Assembly: GCA_964480915.1 (NCBI GenBank)
Contig: CAYZRS010000095.1
Location: 1-15,398, forward strand
Length of the DNA stretch: 15,398 nt
DNA from: CAWGCE01 sp964480915
Lineage (GTDB): Bacteria; Planctomycetota; Planctomycetia; Pirellulales; Pirellulaceae
Direction: 5' to 3'
Shown here: positions 13,250 through 15,398 of the stretch, piece by piece
Layout of the letters: the number at the start of each line of letters is the position of its first letter
How positions within the stretch are numbered: position 1 is the first letter of the stretch
Program-made: the position numbers and the translations under genes
Notes under the pieces: model-generated
The model's input: only the letters and a program-made list of their open reading frames with translations
What the model was told of the DNA's origin: nothing
Database searches by the model: none

Positions 13250-15388
13250 ATGACCGGCTGGCTGGCTTTAGGGATCCTGCTGACGATCTTCAGCAGCCGT
13301 TCGTTTGCGCAAGAGCCAGTAAACTACGAACAGCAAGTCAAACCGATCCTGCGTGAAAGCTGTTTCGCCTGCCACAATCAGGAGAAATCGAAAGGCGGTT
13401 TAGCACTCGATTCGTTCGGCGCGCTGATGACGGGCGGCGCCAGCGGCGAGGTCGTCTACGGCGGCGACCTCGAAAGTTCACGACTATGGCAATTGATCAA
13501 CCACGAAGACGAACCCAAAATGCCACCCGGCGCCCCCAAGTTGGCCGACAACAAATTGGCCGTCATTCGATCGTGGATTGAGTCGGGAGCGATCGAACGG
13601 GTTGGCGGCAAACCGAAGAAAACCAACGACGGCTTCGCGTTTCAGGCGCCGGTCGATCAAACAGGTCCGGGAGCGATGCCGCAAGGGACGCTCCGACAAC
13701 CGGTCGTCCATTCGGAACGAGCCGGCGCTGTCGCGGCGTTGGCTTGCAGCCCGAACGCTCCCCTCGTCGCGATCAGCGGCCAACAGCAAGTGTCGCTCTA
13801 CCACACCGACGAAGAGCGCCTAATGGCCGTGCTGCCGTTTCCCGCGGCTCAAGTCAACGCGCTCTCTTTCAGTCGAGACGGTCGTCTGCTCGTAGCTGGC
13901 GGTGGCCGGGCGGGCAGCCAGGGAATGGTCGCCCTGTACGACGTCGCCACGGGAGATCGCGTCACGCAGATCGGCGATGAACTGGACGCGGTTCTGGCAG
14001 CAGATATCAGCCCGTCGCTGCAGCGAGTCGCGCTCGGCGGCCCCAGCAAGATCGTGCGACTGTTCGACACCGGCAGCGGACAACTGATGCAACAGATGAA
14101 ACGGCACACCGACTGGATCATGGCAGTCGCCTTCAGCCCCGATGGCCAGTACCTGATCAGTGCCGACCGACAGGGCGGGCTATGGATGTGGGAAGCCGAG
14201 ACGGGACTCGAAGTCCAAGATTTCGCCGGCCACAAACAGGCGATCACCGGCCTCGCCTGGCGACCCGATGCAAAAATCTTCGCCAGTTGCAGCGAAGACG
14301 GGAACGTCCGTTTCTGGGATGTGAATACCGGCAAACAGATCCGCACTTGGGCCGCTCATCCGGGCGGCGCGTTGGCCGTCCGTTTCACCAGCGATGGCGG
14401 AGCCCTGACCAGTGGTCGCAACGGCCTGGCCAAACAATGGGACGGAGCCGCCAAGGAGCTGCGCGGCTTCCCCAAGTTGACTGACGCCGCACTGCAAGTC
14501 GCCATGTCGCATGACAACGCACGCGTCTTCGCCGCCGATTGGAATGGCCAGGTGCGCTGTTGGAGCGCCGCAGACGGAACCGAACTGTGGCAGCCACTGG
14601 CCAACCCACCGACGCTCGAAATGCGGCTGGAAGCGGCACGCAAGCAACTTGAGGCCAAGCGAGCCGCGGCGGCGCGGGACCAACAAGCGCTCGCAAAAGT
14701 AACCGGCCAGCTCCAGTCGCTGCAAACCGAGCACGAAGCGGCCTCCGAAAAACTGAATGCCGGTTGGAAGCGGGCAATTCGACAGCTGCAGGAAAGCTCA
14801 GACGGGGAAACGGAAACGGCACCAAATCTCGAAGCGCTCGAACAGGAAGTGCAGCAGCTGGCGACACGACTGGCTCAGGTGATGAAGAATGCTCAGACTG
14901 CCACCGCCACCGTGGCCGCAGCGAACGGGCTGGTCGTCATCGCCGAGCAACGAATCCAACAGGCCGAAAACGAGTTGAAACAATTCCGTCACTACCAACA
15001 ACAGTTGCAAGGCGAGCTGGCATCATTCCAACGACTGGCTCAAAAAACCGAAGAGGAATTCGAAGCCGTGGAAAGAGAACGTCTCGCCATCTTGGAACTG
15101 ATCGCCTCGGCAGCCAAGGTCTCTTCGACCACCGCCGAACCGGCAGTCGCCGCGATGGAAGAGGCCGACCCGGTCAACCCGATTGATGACGGCGACAATA
15201 AGTCAGCACGACCCGCCGACTGGGCCAGTTCGGTCGAGAATCGAGCGAAGCAAGAACTGGCACATTGCGACGAGCGTCTGGCCGCGGCGGCCCAACAGCG
15301 CACCTCGGCAGCTCAGCAGCTCGTCCGAGCGCGACAGCGGCTCGATGATCACATGTCCGCCTTCGGCCACGACCAAGCGACCCAATAG
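13250..15388 (+). CDS. Exported c-type cytochrome (PSCyt1)-WD40 propeller-coiled-coil fusion protein
   Basis: 712 aa from the ATG at 13250. Signal peptide MTGWLALGILLTIFSSRSFA is cut at residue 20. A planctomycete-type cytochrome C domain follows (about 22-115), with heme motif CFACH at 38-42 and a likely axial methionine at M91 in KMPPGAP. Seven WD40-type blades run from about 160 to 445, exactly one seven-bladed propeller, with repeats such as VAFSPDGQYLISADRQGGLWMWEA and VRFWDVNTGKQIRTW. The C-terminal third (about 455-705) is a long Glu/Gln/Ala-rich coiled coil. It is exported, and is presumably a scaffold that holds heme-bearing partners. The start is uncertain: the frame is open to an ATG at 13049, but that would translate the palindromic repeat. 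A TTG at 13235 would add an arginine to the signal's N-region. It is the last gene of the cluster, and the stop is 10 bases from the window end. Confidence 0.88.
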   Translation: MTGWLALGILLTIFSSRSFAQEPVNYEQQVKPILRESCFACHNQEKSKGGLALDSFGALMTGGASGEVVYGGDLESSRLWQLINHEDEPKMPPGAPKLADNKLAVIRSWIESGAIERVGGKPKKTNDGFAFQAPVDQTGPGAMPQGTLRQPVVHSERAGAVAALACSPNAPLVAISGQQQVSLYHTDEERLMAVLPFPAAQVNALSFSRDGRLLVAGGGRAGSQGMVALYDVATGDRVTQIGDELDAVLAADISPSLQRVALGGPSKIVRLFDTGSGQLMQQMKRHTDWIMAVAFSPDGQYLISADRQGGLWMWEAETGLEVQDFAGHKQAITGLAWRPDAKIFASCSEDGNVRFWDVNTGKQIRTWAAHPGGALAVRFTSDGGALTSGRNGLAKQWDGAAKELRGFPKLTDAALQVAMSHDNARVFAADWNGQVRCWSAADGTELWQPLANPPTLEMRLEAARKQLEAKRAAAARDQQALAKVTGQLQSLQTEHEAASEKLNAGWKRAIRQLQESSDGETETAPNLEALEQEVQQLATRLAQVMKNAQTATATVAAANGLVVIAEQRIQQAENELKQFRHYQQQLQGELASFQRLAQKTEEEFEAVERERLAILELIASAAKVSSTTAEPAVAAMEEADPVNPIDDGDNKSARPADWASSVENRAKQELAHCDERLAAAAQQRTSAAQQLVRARQRLDDHMSAFGHDQATQ

Positions 15389-15398
15389 CGCCGACTAG

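Noticed and set aside
1..15398. CRISPR array, tRNA, rRNA, transposon or prophage genes
   Set aside because: No regularly spaced repeats, cloverleaf, transposase or integrase motifs were seen on either strand.

Overview
The window looks like a chromosomal segment of a planctomycete, probably of the Pirellulaceae/Pirellulales type. The main reason is the cluster on the right: a Tat-exported DUF1501 protein, a PPC-domain protein, a DUF1549/DUF1553 protein with heme-type motifs, and a fused c-type cytochrome/WD40/coiled-coil protein. This combination is typical of planctomycetes. Weak or absent Shine-Dalgarno sequences at several genes and the numerous exported proteins of unknown function fit the same picture. 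This assignment comes from recognising families by eye, not from a search.

Layout. (1) 45-2847, minus strand: a UDP-glucuronate decarboxylase and a GDP-L-fucose synthase, two NAD(P)-dependent nucleotide-sugar enzymes read in the order fcl then uxs, and upstream of them tadA, the tRNA wobble adenosine deaminase. (2) 3029-5152, plus strand: two exported proteins, one unrecognised and one of the DUF6807 (formerly 'PmoA') family with a long acidic tail. (3) 5153-6537: a gene-free, hairpin-rich stretch, a 97-aa conserved-looking small protein, csrA, and a structured csrA 3' region that ends in a very strong intrinsic terminator. (4) 6538-15388, plus strand: a leader with potential secondary structure, then the four-gene exported DUF1501 / PPC / DUF1549-DUF1553 / cytochrome-WD40 cluster. 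The second and third genes overlap by ATGA. A 77-bp palindromic repeat unit sits between the third and fourth.

How the parts work together. The fcl-uxs pair would supply GDP-fucose and UDP-xylose for surface glycans. The right-hand cluster encodes only exported proteins. Two of them carry cysteine-histidine heme-type motifs and two are large beta-rich binding proteins, so they probably act together in the periplasm or on the surface; what they act on is not known. CsrA may repress its own translation, because its ribosome binding site sits in the loop of a small hairpin and matches the CsrA consensus.

No CRISPR array, tRNA, rRNA, transposase or phage gene was seen. The most unusual non-coding signals are the csrA 3' hairpin array with its terminator (6378-6537), the CsrA-like site (6154-6170), the split stem at 5521-5565 and the 22-bp-arm palindrome at 13151-13227.
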